Part shown: piece by piece, positions 8,329 to 16,283 of the stretch
Numbering within the stretch: the first letter of the stretch is position 1
How the letters are laid out: every line of letters starts with the position of its first letter
Translations under genes and position numbers: made by a program
From: a beta proteobacterium L13
GTDB lineage: Bacteria; Pseudomonadota; Gammaproteobacteria; Burkholderiales; Chromobacteriaceae
Direction of reading: 5' to 3'
DNA: 64,000 nt
Assembly: GCA_000335715.1 (NCBI GenBank)
Contig: AMYZ01000006.1
Span: 62,001 to 126,000 of the forward strand
The notes under the pieces: generated by a model
The model's database searches: none
Seen by the model: the letters and a program-made list of their open reading frames with translations, nothing else
Told to the model about the DNA's origin: nothing

Positions 8329-9213
8329 TTATGCCTCGCCAGCAATAAAGTACGGGTTCACGCCGATGCGGCCGTAACCCGCTTCGCCGGCCAGCATGTC
8401 CAGCATCAGGCTGGCCAGGTCGTCGGCAAACGGTTCGGCTTGCGCGTCCAGCAGGGTGGATACCATCTTCAGCTCGCCGTGGCAGCTATCGCAGCATTCT
8501 GCCTCTTGCACGGCGCGGTGCTGGTGCGGCTGTTTGTGGTTGGGGGCGGCTGGCTCCGCGTCGCGATGGGCCAGGCTGCGGTATTGCAGCTGGCGGGTAT
8601 TGCCGCAACCCAGGCATTTCACGCGGGTAACGTGCCATTCGCTGGCGCATTGGCTACAGCAGGCGTAGCGCACGGCGTGGCCGCTGTCGCCACGGCGCAG
8701 CAGCGATGCCACCGGCGGCGCGTGGCATACCGGGCAGTGTGCGCTTTCGCTGTGCTGCAGGCGGCCAAGGTCGCGCTGGCGCGCGCTGATGACGGCTTGT
8801 ACCTGCAGGGCCGCACCCAGTAGCGGCAGGCCAGCCTGCAGGGCAGGGTTGGCCGCAGCCGTGCCGGTGCGCAGCGCCAGTGCCAGGGCCTGCAGGGCGT
8901 CGTCGTCCATAGCCAGCAGGCAATGCACGGCGCTATGGCTAGCATCGCCCAGTACTTGCCCCAGTGTCTGGTGCAGCTGTGTCAGCATGTCGCGCAGGCT
9001 GGCTGTGCTGTTGACGGCTTGTTCGGCCAGGCTATCGTGGCAGGCTTGCTGGGCGTGTGCGATATCGGCGCAGCAGTGCAGAAAATCGGCCATGGCATGG
9101 CCCTGCGCCAGGCTGCGCAGGCGCTCGGCGCGGCGGGTAAAGACTTGCAGCCCCGGCGGGCGTAGCGGCTGCGGGATGGCGGTGTCCTGAATGGCCAGAT
9201 CATCAATAAACAT
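8329..9213 (-). CDS. fdhE: Formate dehydrogenase accessory protein FdhE
   Basis: 294 residues. The C-terminal half has four CxxC pairs (CPVC, CSQC, CLGC, CDSC) that form the rubredoxin-like metal site of FdhE, and the end carries the conserved LDMLAGEAGYGRIGVNPYF segment. FdhE is a cytoplasmic chaperone needed to mature membrane-bound, Tat-exported formate dehydrogenase. The gene is last in the minus-strand fdo operon and overlaps the end of fdhD by 11 bases, indicating translational coupling. This part of the operon contains a copy of the dispersed word at 8847. Confidence 0.93.
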   Translation of the reverse strand: MFIDDLAIQDTAIPQPLRPPGLQVFTRRAERLRSLAQGHAMADFLHCCADIAHAQQACHDSLAEQAVNSTASLRDMLTQLHQTLGQVLGDASHSAVHCLLAMDDDALQALALALRTGTAAANPALQAGLPLLGAALQVQAVISARQRDLGRLQHSESAHCPVCHAPPVASLLRRGDSGHAVRYACCSQCASEWHVTRVKCLGCGNTRQLQYRSLAHRDAEPAAPNHKQPHQHRAVQEAECCDSCHGELKMVSTLLDAQAEPFADDLASLMLDMLAGEAGYGRIGVNPYFIAGEA

Positions 9214-10063
9214 GGTGTGTTTCCGTTGCGGTGGCGGTGATAAGCCGCTCGGTATGGGTATAGGCTACCAGGCGGCCGGGGCGGGCGAAGCCTGCCAGTA
9301 GCAGGCCGCATTGCCCGGCCAGCTTGGCCGCATAGGCGGTGGGGGCAGACACGGCGATCAGTGCTGGTATGCCCGCCTGCGCGGTTTTCTGCACCATTTC
9401 GTAGCTGGCGCGGCTGGATACCAGCACAAAGCCCTCGCGAGTGTCGATGCCCTGCCGGCGCAGCGCGCCGATGAGCTTGTCCAGCGCGTTGTGGCGGCCT
9501 ACGTCTTCGCGTACCAGCACGATGCTGCCGTCGGCGTGGCAATAAGCGGCCCCGTGCGCGGCGCCGGTGGCCGCGTGCAGCGGCTGCTGTGCGGGCAGGG
9601 CGGCCACGGCACGTGCGATGCTGGCTGCGTGCAGGGTTGGCCGCAAGGGCAGTGGCGCGATGGTTTGCGCCACGGCGTCCAGGCTATCTACGCCGCACAG
9701 GCCGCAGCCGGTGCGCCCGGCCATATTGCGCCGCCGCGCCTTGAGCTGGCTGAAGCGCGCGCTGGCTATGTCCAGCCGCAGCTCGATGCCGGCCTCACTC
9801 TGCCAAGCCTCGCAGTCGTACAGCTCGCTGGCGTGGGCCAGGATGCCTTCGCTCAGGGCAAAGCCCAGTGCGAAGTCGTGCAGGTCGGCAGGGCTGGCCA
9901 GCAGCACGGCGTGCGAGACGCCGTTGTACACCATGGCCACGGGCACTTCGGCAATCAGCTGGTCGGTGGCGGCCGCCGCGCTGCCCGCCTGCAGGCGCAG
10001 TACCGGCAGGCACTGGCTGGCAGGCTGGGTGTCATCGGCAGGCACGGGCAGCGCGCAGCTCAT
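9203..10063 (-). CDS. fdhD: Formate dehydrogenase accessory sulfurtransferase FdhD
   Basis: 286 residues. The GRTGCGLCGVDSL loop holds Cys120 and Cys123, matching the CxxC pair of E. coli FdhD that receives sulfur from IscS and passes it to the molybdenum (bis-MGD) cofactor. ALGFALSEGI, EDVGRHNALDK and SRASYEMVQK are family landmarks. Sulfuration is essential for activity of the catalytic subunit encoded upstream. It overlaps fdoI by four bases (ATGA) and fdhE by eleven. Confidence 0.95.
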   Translation of the reverse strand: MSCALPVPADDTQPASQCLPVLRLQAGSAAAATDQLIAEVPVAMVYNGVSHAVLLASPADLHDFALGFALSEGILAHASELYDCEAWQSEAGIELRLDIASARFSQLKARRRNMAGRTGCGLCGVDSLDAVAQTIAPLPLRPTLHAASIARAVAALPAQQPLHAATGAAHGAAYCHADGSIVLVREDVGRHNALDKLIGALRRQGIDTREGFVLVSSRASYEMVQKTAQAGIPALIAVSAPTAYAAKLAGQCGLLLAGFARPGRLVAYTHTERLITATATETHHVY

Positions 10064-10680
10064 TTCTGCTTGCCTGTCATTTCACGGTACCAGCGCGGGT
10101 GGTGTTTCTTGGCCCAGGCGTGGGTCACCACGCCTTCTACCATGGCGCGGATGGTGCCCTTTACCCAGAACGCGGCGTACACGTGCACGATGATGCCGGC
10201 GATCAGGCCGGTGGCGGCCCAGGCGTGCGCCAGCAGCGCCAGGCGGATCACCGGAATGGGAAAGTAGCCGGCAAAGTAGGGCCGCCAGGCGATAAAGCCC
10301 GACACCAGCATCACGGCCATGCACACGCACATCAGCCAGAACATGCCTTTCTGGCCGCCGTTGTACTTGCCGGTATCGCCTACCTCGTGGCCGGACAGCA
10401 CCGTTTTGACCGACTTCATCCAGCGGATGTCTTCGCTGTTGATCAGGTTGTGGTGCCAGTAGCGGAAAAACTGCCGGGCAAAGGCGATGAACATGATCAC
10501 GCCCACAAAGGGGTGGATGATGCGCGCCAGTTGCGGGGTGCCAAACACGCCGGTAAGCCAGAAGAAAGCCGGGTAGAAAAACGCCAGGCCGGAAATCGCC
10601 AGCAGGATGAAACACACCGCCACAATCCAGTGGTTGATGCGTTCGGCCGCGCTATAGCGCTGGATCAGTTGCTCTTTCAT
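10060..10680 (-). CDS. fdoI: Formate dehydrogenase cytochrome b556 (gamma) subunit
   Basis: 206 residues, close to E. coli FdnI/FdoI. Four membrane segments are visible (about 17-38, 52-72, 112-134 and 150-172). Several histidines in or near them (RINHW, HPFVG, HAWAATG, HVYAAFW) are the expected haem b ligands. The subunit anchors the complex in the cytoplasmic membrane and passes electrons from the beta subunit to quinone. The coding frame overlaps both fdoH (by 4 bases) and fdhD (by 4 bases). Confidence 0.93.
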   Translation of the reverse strand: MKEQLIQRYSAAERINHWIVAVCFILLAISGLAFFYPAFFWLTGVFGTPQLARIIHPFVGVIMFIAFARQFFRYWHHNLINSEDIRWMKSVKTVLSGHEVGDTGKYNGGQKGMFWLMCVCMAVMLVSGFIAWRPYFAGYFPIPVIRLALLAHAWAATGLIAGIIVHVYAAFWVKGTIRAMVEGVVTHAWAKKHHPRWYREMTGKQK

Positions 10681-11579
10681 GCCTTGTCCTCCTGTTTGGC
10701 GGCAGGGTTGGCCGCAGCGGGTTCATCTTCGTCGTCCGGGCGGTTCGGACCCACGGTGATGTAGTGGAAGAAGCCGAACAGGCCGGCCGCGGCAATGCCG
10801 ATGGTGGCCAGTGGTTTGAGCCAGCCTTTCCACAGCTGCACGGTGGTGCTGATGGCCGGGTCTTTCGGCAGGCCGGAATACTGCTCCGGCTTGTCGGCGT
10901 GGTGCAGAACGTACATCACGTGGGTGCCGCCCACGCCTTGCGGGTCGTACAGGCCGGCATTGGCGTAGCCACGGTTTTTCAGGTCGGCTACGCGGGTGGC
11001 CGCCACGTCTTTCATGTCTTCCTTGCTACCGAACTGGATGGCACCGGTCGGGCAGGTTTTCACGCAAGCCGGCTCCTGGCCTACCGATACGCGGTCCGAG
11101 CACATGGTGCATTTGTAGGCCTTGTTGTCCTTCTTGCTGATGCGCGGCACGTTGAACGGGCAGCCGGAAATGCAGTAGCCACAGCCGATGCAGTTTTCCT
11201 GGTGGAAATCCACAATGCCGTTGCTGTACTGGATGATGGCGCCCGGCGACGGACAGGCTTTCAGGCAGCCGGGGTCGGCGCAGTGCATGCAGCCGTCTTT
11301 GCGGATCAGCCATTCCAGCTTGCCGTTGCTTTCTTCTTCGGCAAAGCGCATCACCGTCCAGGCGTCGGCGCTCAGGTCGGTGGGGTTGTCGTACACGCCG
11401 ATGTTGTGGCCAACCTCCTCGCGGATGTCGTTCCACTCCGAACAGGCCACCTGGCAGGCCTTGCAGCCGATACAGGTGGAAACGTCGATCAGCTTGGCGA
11501 TTTCGATGGTTTTGCGCGCCTGTGGGCTGGCCGTGGGGCTGGCGGAACGGCGGGTAATATCAAGTGATTGCAGTGCCAT
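10677..11579 (-). CDS. fdoH: Formate dehydrogenase iron-sulfur (beta) subunit
   Basis: 300 residues with four ferredoxin-type cysteine clusters in the FdnH order: [35 protein letters not shown] and [13 protein letters not shown]. Each should bind a [4Fe-4S] centre that relays electrons from the periplasmic catalytic subunit to the cytochrome. A single membrane helix near residues 258-275 anchors the C terminus, followed by an acidic tail. It has no signal peptide of its own, as expected for a partner exported together with the Tat substrate FdoG. It lies 13 bases downstream of fdoG. Confidence 0.95.
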   Translation of the reverse strand: MALQSLDITRRSASPTASPQARKTIEIAKLIDVSTCIGCKACQVACSEWNDIREEVGHNIGVYDNPTDLSADAWTVMRFAEEESNGKLEWLIRKDGCMHCADPGCLKACPSPGAIIQYSNGIVDFHQENCIGCGYCISGCPFNVPRISKKDNKAYKCTMCSDRVSVGQEPACVKTCPTGAIQFGSKEDMKDVAATRVADLKNRGYANAGLYDPQGVGGTHVMYVLHHADKPEQYSGLPKDPAISTTVQLWKGWLKPLATIGIAAAGLFGFFHYITVGPNRPDDEDEPAAANPAAKQEDKA

Positions 11580-11592
11580 GGTCCGGGACTCC

Positions 11593-14500
11593 TCAGGCTT
11601 TTTCCAGGTTTACCAGGAAAGATTTGTACTCGGGTGTCTGTGTATTGCAGTCACCCACGGCAGGGGGCAGGCTGTTGGTGAGGTAGCCTTTTTGCGCCAC
11701 GCCTTCCCAGCCCCAGTGCAGCGGAATGCCGATCTGGTGCACGGTCTGGCCGTTGACCTGCAGCGCCATCAGCCGCTTGGTCACCACTGCCTTGGCCTTG
11801 ATGAAGCCGCGTTTGGAGCTCACTTTCACCGTGTCGCCTTGCACGATGCCTTTTTCCTGCGCCAGCGCGGTGCCGATCTCGACAAACTGTTCCGGCTGCG
11901 CAATGGCGTTCAGCAGTACCGACTTGGTCCAGAACTGGAAGTGCTCGGTCAGGCGGTAGGTGGTGCCCACGTACGGGAACTCTTTGTGCGTGCCCAGGCG
12001 CTCGCGGTCGGTCTTGAAGATGCGCACCGCCGGGCTGCTCACTACCTTGGGGTGCAGCGGGTTGGTACCGATCGGGCTTTCCATCGGCTCGTAGTGCTCG
12101 GGGAAGGGGCCGTCGGCCAGCTTGTCGGTACAGAACAGCCGCGCCACGCCTTCCGGGTTCATGATGAAAGGGTTCATGCCGCTATCAGGGCCGGCGTCGG
12201 CTTTGAAGTCGGGGATATCCGCCCCGACCCATTTTTCGCCGTTCCAGCCGATCAGCTTGCGTTTCGGGTCCCACGGTGCGCCTGCCGGGCTGCAGCTGGC
12301 GCGGTTGTACAGGATGCGGCGGTTGGCCGGCCACGACCATGCCCAGCCCGGTGTGTTGCCCAGGCCGGTGTCGGTGCTGTCGCGGCGTGCCATCTGGTTG
12401 CCCGCTTGCGTCCAGCTGCCAGAGAAAATCCAGCAGGCGCAGCTGGTGCTGCCGTCGTCTTGCAGTGCGGCAAAGCCGGGCAGCTGTTCGCCTTTTTTGG
12501 CCAGGAATTTGCCCGGCTCTTTCGGGTCTGGCAGGTCGGCCAGCGCCTTGCCGTTCATTTCGCGCGCCAGCTCTTCCGGGCTCGGGGCGTTCGGATCGCG
12601 GTAGTGCCAGGCCACGTTCAGGATAGGCTCGGCCACCTTGCCGCCTTCCTGCAGGTACATCTGGCGCAGGGTGTTGAACAGCTCGCCGATGATCTCGTTA
12701 TCGCCTTTGGCTTCGCCCGGTGCGTCGGCGCCTTTCCAGTGCCACTGCAGCCAACGTGCCGAGCTGACAATGGCGCCGTCTTCCTCGGCAAAACAGGTGG
12801 ACGGCAGGCGGAATACCTCGGTCTGGATGTCGGCCGGGTTCACGTCGTGCGACTCGCCCTGGTTTTGCCAGAAGGTGGAGGTCTCGGTGGCGATCGGGTC
12901 GATGATCACCATGTATTTCAGCTTGCTGAACGCCTGTGTGACCTTGGTGGCGTCCGGGAAGGACGCCAGCGGGTTGAAGCCCTGCACGATGAAGCCGTTC
13001 ATCTTGCCCTGGTGCATCAGCTCCACGATGTGCAGCACGTCGTACAGCTTGTCCCACTTGGGCAACCAGTCAAAGCCCCAGTTGTTGTCTGCCGTGGCCT
13101 TGTCGCCCCAGAACCACTTCATCAGGCTGACAAAGAACTTGGGCGTGTTGCTCCAGTAGTTGAACTGGTTGGGCTGCAGCGCCTTGGGCGTGGTTTTGGC
13201 GATGTAGCTGGCGTAGTCGGGGTGGTCTTTCTCGTTGGGCAGCGTCAGGTAGCCCGGCAGCGAGGTGGACAGCAAGCCCAGATCGGACAGGCCCTGGATA
13301 TTGGAGTGGCCGCGCAGCGCGTTCACGCCGCCGCCTGGCATGCCCATATTGCCCAGCAGCAGCTGGATCATGGCCATGGTGCGGATGTTCTGCGCGCCCA
13401 CGGTGTGCTGGGTCCAGCCCAGTGCGTACAGGATGGTGCCCACTTTGTCCGGGCGGGCGGTTTCGCCCAGCTGTTTGCACACTTCCAGGAAGCCTTCTAC
13501 CGGCGTGCCGCACAGGTTGGTCACCACCTCGGGCGTGTAGCGCGCAAAGTGCGCCTTCATCAGGTTCCACACGCAGCGCGGGTGCTGCAGCGTGGGGTCG
13601 GTCTTGGCATTGCCATCGGCGTCCAGCTCGTAGGCCCAGCTGCTGCGGTCGTACTTGCCCTTGGCTTCGTCGTAGCCGCTGAACAGGCCTTCTTCAAAGC
13701 CAAAGCCTTCGCCCACGATAAAGCTGGCGTTGGTATAGGCTTTTACGTAGTCCCAGTGAATCTTGTCGTTGGCGATCAGCCAGTTGATCACGCCGCCCAG
13801 GAAAGGGATGTCGGCACCGGCGCGAATCGGCATGTACAGGTCGGATACGGCAGCGGTGCGGTTGTAGCGCGGGTCCACCACGATCAGCTTGGTGCCGCGG
13901 GTTTTCTTGGCTTCGATCGCCCATTTGAAGCCTACCGGGTGCGCCTCGGCGGCGTTACCGCCCATCACCAGGATAAAGTCGGCGTTCTTGATATCCACCC
14001 AGCTGTTGGTCATGGCGCCACGGCCAAAGGTAGACGCCAGCGCCGAGACGGTAGGGCCGTGGCAGACGCGGGCCTGCGCGTCGGTGGCGATAATGCCCAG
14101 ACTGCGCAGGAATTTCTGCGTGATGATGCCGGTTTCGTTGGAGCCGGCCGACGCGGTGAGCATGGCGGTGGTCAGCCAGCGGTTCAGCGGCACGCCGTCG
14201 GCGTTTTTGTCCAGTACGTTGGCGTCGCGGTCGGCCTTCATGTGCTTGGCAATGCGGTGGATCGCGTCGTGCCAGCTGATGCGCTTCCATTCATTGCTGC
14301 CGGCTTCGCGCACTTCCGGGTATTTCAGGCGTTTCGGGCTATGGATGAAGTCCAGCAAGCCAGCGCCTTTGGGGCAGAGCGAGCCGCGGCTTACCGGGTG
14401 GTCCGGGTCGCCTTCGATGTGCATGATTTCCGCTTTGGCGTTCTTGGCACCATCACCCAGGCTGTACAGGATCAGGCCACAGCCTACCGAACAGTAGGTA

Positions 14501-14649
14501 CAGGTGTTACGCGTTTCGCGGGCGCCCAGCAGCTTGTACTGGCGCACTTCGGCCAGCGCCTGGGCCGGGCTGAAGCCCATGGCCACCAGGCTGGAGGCGC
14601 CTACTTGCGCCGCGCTGAGTTTGAAAAACTGCCGCCGGTTCACTTCCAT
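11593..14649 (-). CDS. fdoG: Formate dehydrogenase catalytic (alpha) subunit, cysteine form, Tat-exported
   Basis: 1018 residues, matching E. coli FdnG/FdoG in length. The start has a twin-arginine signal ([10 protein letters not shown] then a hydrophobic stretch and AQALA), so the subunit should be exported folded to the periplasm. [13 protein letters not shown] binds a [4Fe-4S] cluster, and RVCHGPTV carries Cys196, the exact position of selenocysteine in the E. coli enzyme; the codon is TGC, not [11 protein letters not shown] and GGNAAEAHP form the molybdopterin site. It oxidises formate to CO2. An AAGGAG site lies 7 bases before the ATG. It heads the fdoGHI-fdhDE operon and is divergent from a sigma-54 regulator gene. 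Confidence 0.96.
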   Translation of the reverse strand: MEVNRRQFFKLSAAQVGASSLVAMGFSPAQALAEVRQYKLLGARETRNTCTYCSVGCGLILYSLGDGAKNAKAEIMHIEGDPDHPVSRGSLCPKGAGLLDFIHSPKRLKYPEVREAGSNEWKRISWHDAIHRIAKHMKADRDANVLDKNADGVPLNRWLTTAMLTASAGSNETGIITQKFLRSLGIIATDAQARVCHGPTVSALASTFGRGAMTNSWVDIKNADFILVMGGNAAEAHPVGFKWAIEAKKTRGTKLIVVDPRYNRTAAVSDLYMPIRAGADIPFLGGVINWLIANDKIHWDYVKAYTNASFIVGEGFGFEEGLFSGYDEAKGKYDRSSWAYELDADGNAKTDPTLQHPRCVWNLMKAHFARYTPEVVTNLCGTPVEGFLEVCKQLGETARPDKVGTILYALGWTQHTVGAQNIRTMAMIQLLLGNMGMPGGGVNALRGHSNIQGLSDLGLLSTSLPGYLTLPNEKDHPDYASYIAKTTPKALQPNQFNYWSNTPKFFVSLMKWFWGDKATADNNWGFDWLPKWDKLYDVLHIVELMHQGKMNGFIVQGFNPLASFPDATKVTQAFSKLKYMVIIDPIATETSTFWQNQGESHDVNPADIQTEVFRLPSTCFAEEDGAIVSSARWLQWHWKGADAPGEAKGDNEIIGELFNTLRQMYLQEGGKVAEPILNVAWHYRDPNAPSPEELAREMNGKALADLPDPKEPGKFLAKKGEQLPGFAALQDDGSTSCACWIFSGSWTQAGNQMARRDSTDTGLGNTPGWAWSWPANRRILYNRASCSPAGAPWDPKRKLIGWNGEKWVGADIPDFKADAGPDSGMNPFIMNPEGVARLFCTDKLADGPFPEHYEPMESPIGTNPLHPKVVSSPAVRIFKTDRERLGTHKEFPYVGTTYRLTEHFQFWTKSVLLNAIAQPEQFVEIGTALAQEKGIVQGDTVKVSSKRGFIKAKAVVTKRLMALQVNGQTVHQIGIPLHWGWEGVAQKGYLTNSLPPAVGDCNTQTPEYKSFLVNLEKA

Positions 14650-14705
14650 CGGACTCTCCTTTTTATCGCTATTCGTTTGACGTACGCCGGGTTGCGCAAT
14701 AGCCT

Positions 14706-14720
14706 TGGCATAGCATTTGC
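14706..14720 (+). promoter_or_regulatory. Candidate sigma-54 promoter toward the response regulator gene
   Basis: TGGCATAGCATTTGC keeps the GG and GC dinucleotides at the spacing required for -24/-12 promoters and differs from TGGCACG-N4-TTGC at two positions. It would place transcription start near 14732, about 135 bases before the TTG start at 14868. It overlaps the opposite-strand candidate at 14713-14727. Confidence 0.45.
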
Positions 14721-14727
14721 CGTGCCC
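14713..14727 (-). promoter_or_regulatory. Candidate sigma-54 promoter of the formate dehydrogenase operon
   Basis: Read on the minus strand this is GGGCACGGCAAATGC, matching TGGCACG-N4-TTGC except for the first base of each block, with exact GG-to-GC spacing. Transcription would begin near 14702, about 52 bases before the fdoG ATG at 14649. The divergent gene is a sigma-54-dependent activator, which makes this match more credible than a chance hit. Confidence 0.6.
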
Positions 14728-14805
14728 GGGGTAGGGTTTTTGCTTATGTCACGAATAAACAAGGCTTTACGTGATCCGGCCTGCCGCCGGTAGCAATAAA
14801 AGCCA

Positions 14806-14849
14806 GACAAATAGTCCCAATGCCCCTGTGCGGGGTGCGACTATTTGTC
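14806..14849. promoter_or_regulatory. Paired dyad sites, likely upstream activating sequence for the sigma-54 regulator
   Basis: GACAAATAGTC (14806-14816) and GACTATTTGTC (14839-14849) are exact inverted copies. Each is itself a GAC-N5-GTC half-dyad. Their centres are 33 bases apart, about three helical turns. They lie roughly 110 and 140 bases upstream of the predicted fdo transcription start, a typical enhancer distance. A CCCC-TGTGC-GGGG hairpin sits between them. As RNA the whole block could also fold just ahead of the regulator's ribosome site, allowing feedback. Confidence 0.55.
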
Positions 14850-14867
14850 CGTAGAAGGAGTAGGGTC

Positions 14868-16283
14868 TTGCAGCAAGAAAACACCTTGGCGGCTGCCGCC
14901 GAGAATGCGGCCAAGCCTTGGGGCGGCTATAGCGTGCTGGTGGTGGATGACGAGCCGGGCATGGTGAATTTCATCCGGCGTGCACTGGAGGTGCGCTGCG
15001 GTAGCGTGCATACCGCCGGTAGCGTCGAGGACGCCGAGCCACTGGTGGCGCAGCAGCGTTTCGATTTGATCGTACTGGATATTTCCCTGCCCGGCATGTC
15101 GGGGGTGAACTGGCTCAAGCAGCTGCGCGAACGCGGCGTGAACAGCGAAGTGATCCTGATGACGGCGTTTGCCGACGTGGAAACCGCTATCGACGCCTTG
15201 CGCGCCGGCGCTTCGGACTTTTTGCTGAAGCCGTTTTCGCTGGCGCAGCTGATCAACTCGGCAAGGCGCGCTTTCGAGCGCGCGCGGCTGGAGGCGGAAA
15301 ACTGGGTGCTGCGCCGCGAGGTAGCCTCGCACGCCAGCCGCAGCCATGTCAGCCGCGACGGCCTGATCGGCCACTCGCCGGCTATCGCCGAGCTGCGCAC
15401 TCTGCTGCAGCGCTTTGCGCCCATGCCTTCTACCGTGTTGATACAGGGTGAGTCCGGCACCGGCAAAGAAGTCGTGGCCCGTGCGCTGCACCAGCAAAGC
15501 CCGCGCGCCAATGCCAGCTTTGTGCCGGTCAACTGTGCCGCCATCGCGCAGGAGCTGATCGAAAGCGAGCTGTTTGGCCACGTAAAGGGCGCCTACACCG
15601 GTGCCACCGGCAGCCGCGACGGCCTGTTTTACTACGCCCGCGGCGGTACGCTGTTTCTGGATGAAATCGGCGAGCTGCCCTTGCCCATCCAGGCCAAACT
15701 GTTGCGAGTGCTGGAGGAGCGCCGCATCCGCCCGGTGGGCTCGGAACAGGAAATCAAGGTGGACGTGCGCGTGATCGCGGCAACCAACAAGCCACTGGCG
15801 GACGAGGTGGCGGCCGGGCGCTTCCGTGCTGACCTGTATTACCGCCTGCAGGTGCTGGAGCTGCACTTGCCGCCGCTGCGCGAGCGCACCGAAGACCTGC
15901 CCGAACTCGCCGCGCACTTTATGGACCTGCTCAGCCCCGCGCTGGGGGTGGAGCCGGTAGAGGTGGAGCCGGCCATTCTGGCGGCCATGGCCGCCTACGA
16001 CTGGCCGGGCAATGTGCGCGAGCTGAAGAATCTGGTGGAGCGCTCGCTGATTCTGGGCTATGTGCCGCGCGACCTGCCGTGCACGCGTGCTGCCGGTAGT
16101 GCCGGCCCGGCTGGCGAGGCTGCGGCCAACCTGGCCGGGGCAGACGAGTGCCTGGCCGAGGTGGAAAATCGCCATATCCGCGCCATTCTGGCGGCCTGTG
16201 GCGGCAACAAGTCAGAGGCGGCACGCCGCCTGGGCATCTCGCGCAAGACGCTGGAGCGCAAATGTCTGGCCTGGGGCGAGTAG
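14868..16283 (+). CDS. Sigma-54-dependent response regulator (NtrC family)
   Basis: 471 residues from the TTG at 14868, chosen because AAGGAG lies 7 bases upstream; the in-frame ATG at 14820 lies inside the dyad region. Receiver domain (about 20-135) with Asp27/Asp28 and phosphoacceptor Asp71. AAA+ domain (about 165-400) with Walker A GESGTGKE, the sigma-54 contact loop written GAYTGA instead of the common GAFTGA, Walker B TLFLDEIGELP and the arginine finger region. A Fis-type HTH ends the protein (NKSEAARRLGISRKTLERK). It should activate sigma-54 promoters when phosphorylated by the kinase downstream. Position next to the fdo operon suggests formate dehydrogenase as a target. Confidence 0.9.
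   Translation: MQQENTLAAAAENAAKPWGGYSVLVVDDEPGMVNFIRRALEVRCGSVHTAGSVEDAEPLVAQQRFDLIVLDISLPGMSGVNWLKQLRERGVNSEVILMTAFADVETAIDALRAGASDFLLKPFSLAQLINSARRAFERARLEAENWVLRREVASHASRSHVSRDGLIGHSPAIAELRTLLQRFAPMPSTVLIQGESGTGKEVVARALHQQSPRANASFVPVNCAAIAQELIESELFGHVKGAYTGATGSRDGLFYYARGGTLFLDEIGELPLPIQAKLLRVLEERRIRPVGSEQEIKVDVRVIAATNKPLADEVAAGRFRADLYYRLQVLELHLPPLRERTEDLPELAAHFMDLLSPALGVEPVEVEPAILAAMAAYDWPGNVRELKNLVERSLILGYVPRDLPCTRAAGSAGPAGEAAANLAGADECLAEVENRHIRAILAACGGNKSEAARRLGISRKTLERKCLAWGE

Noticed and set aside
11188-14793. 1201-codon open frame on the plus strand opposite fdoG/fdoH
   Set aside because: It is the shadow of GC-rich genes on the other strand: the minus-strand frames have full formate dehydrogenase motifs and ribosome sites, this one has none.
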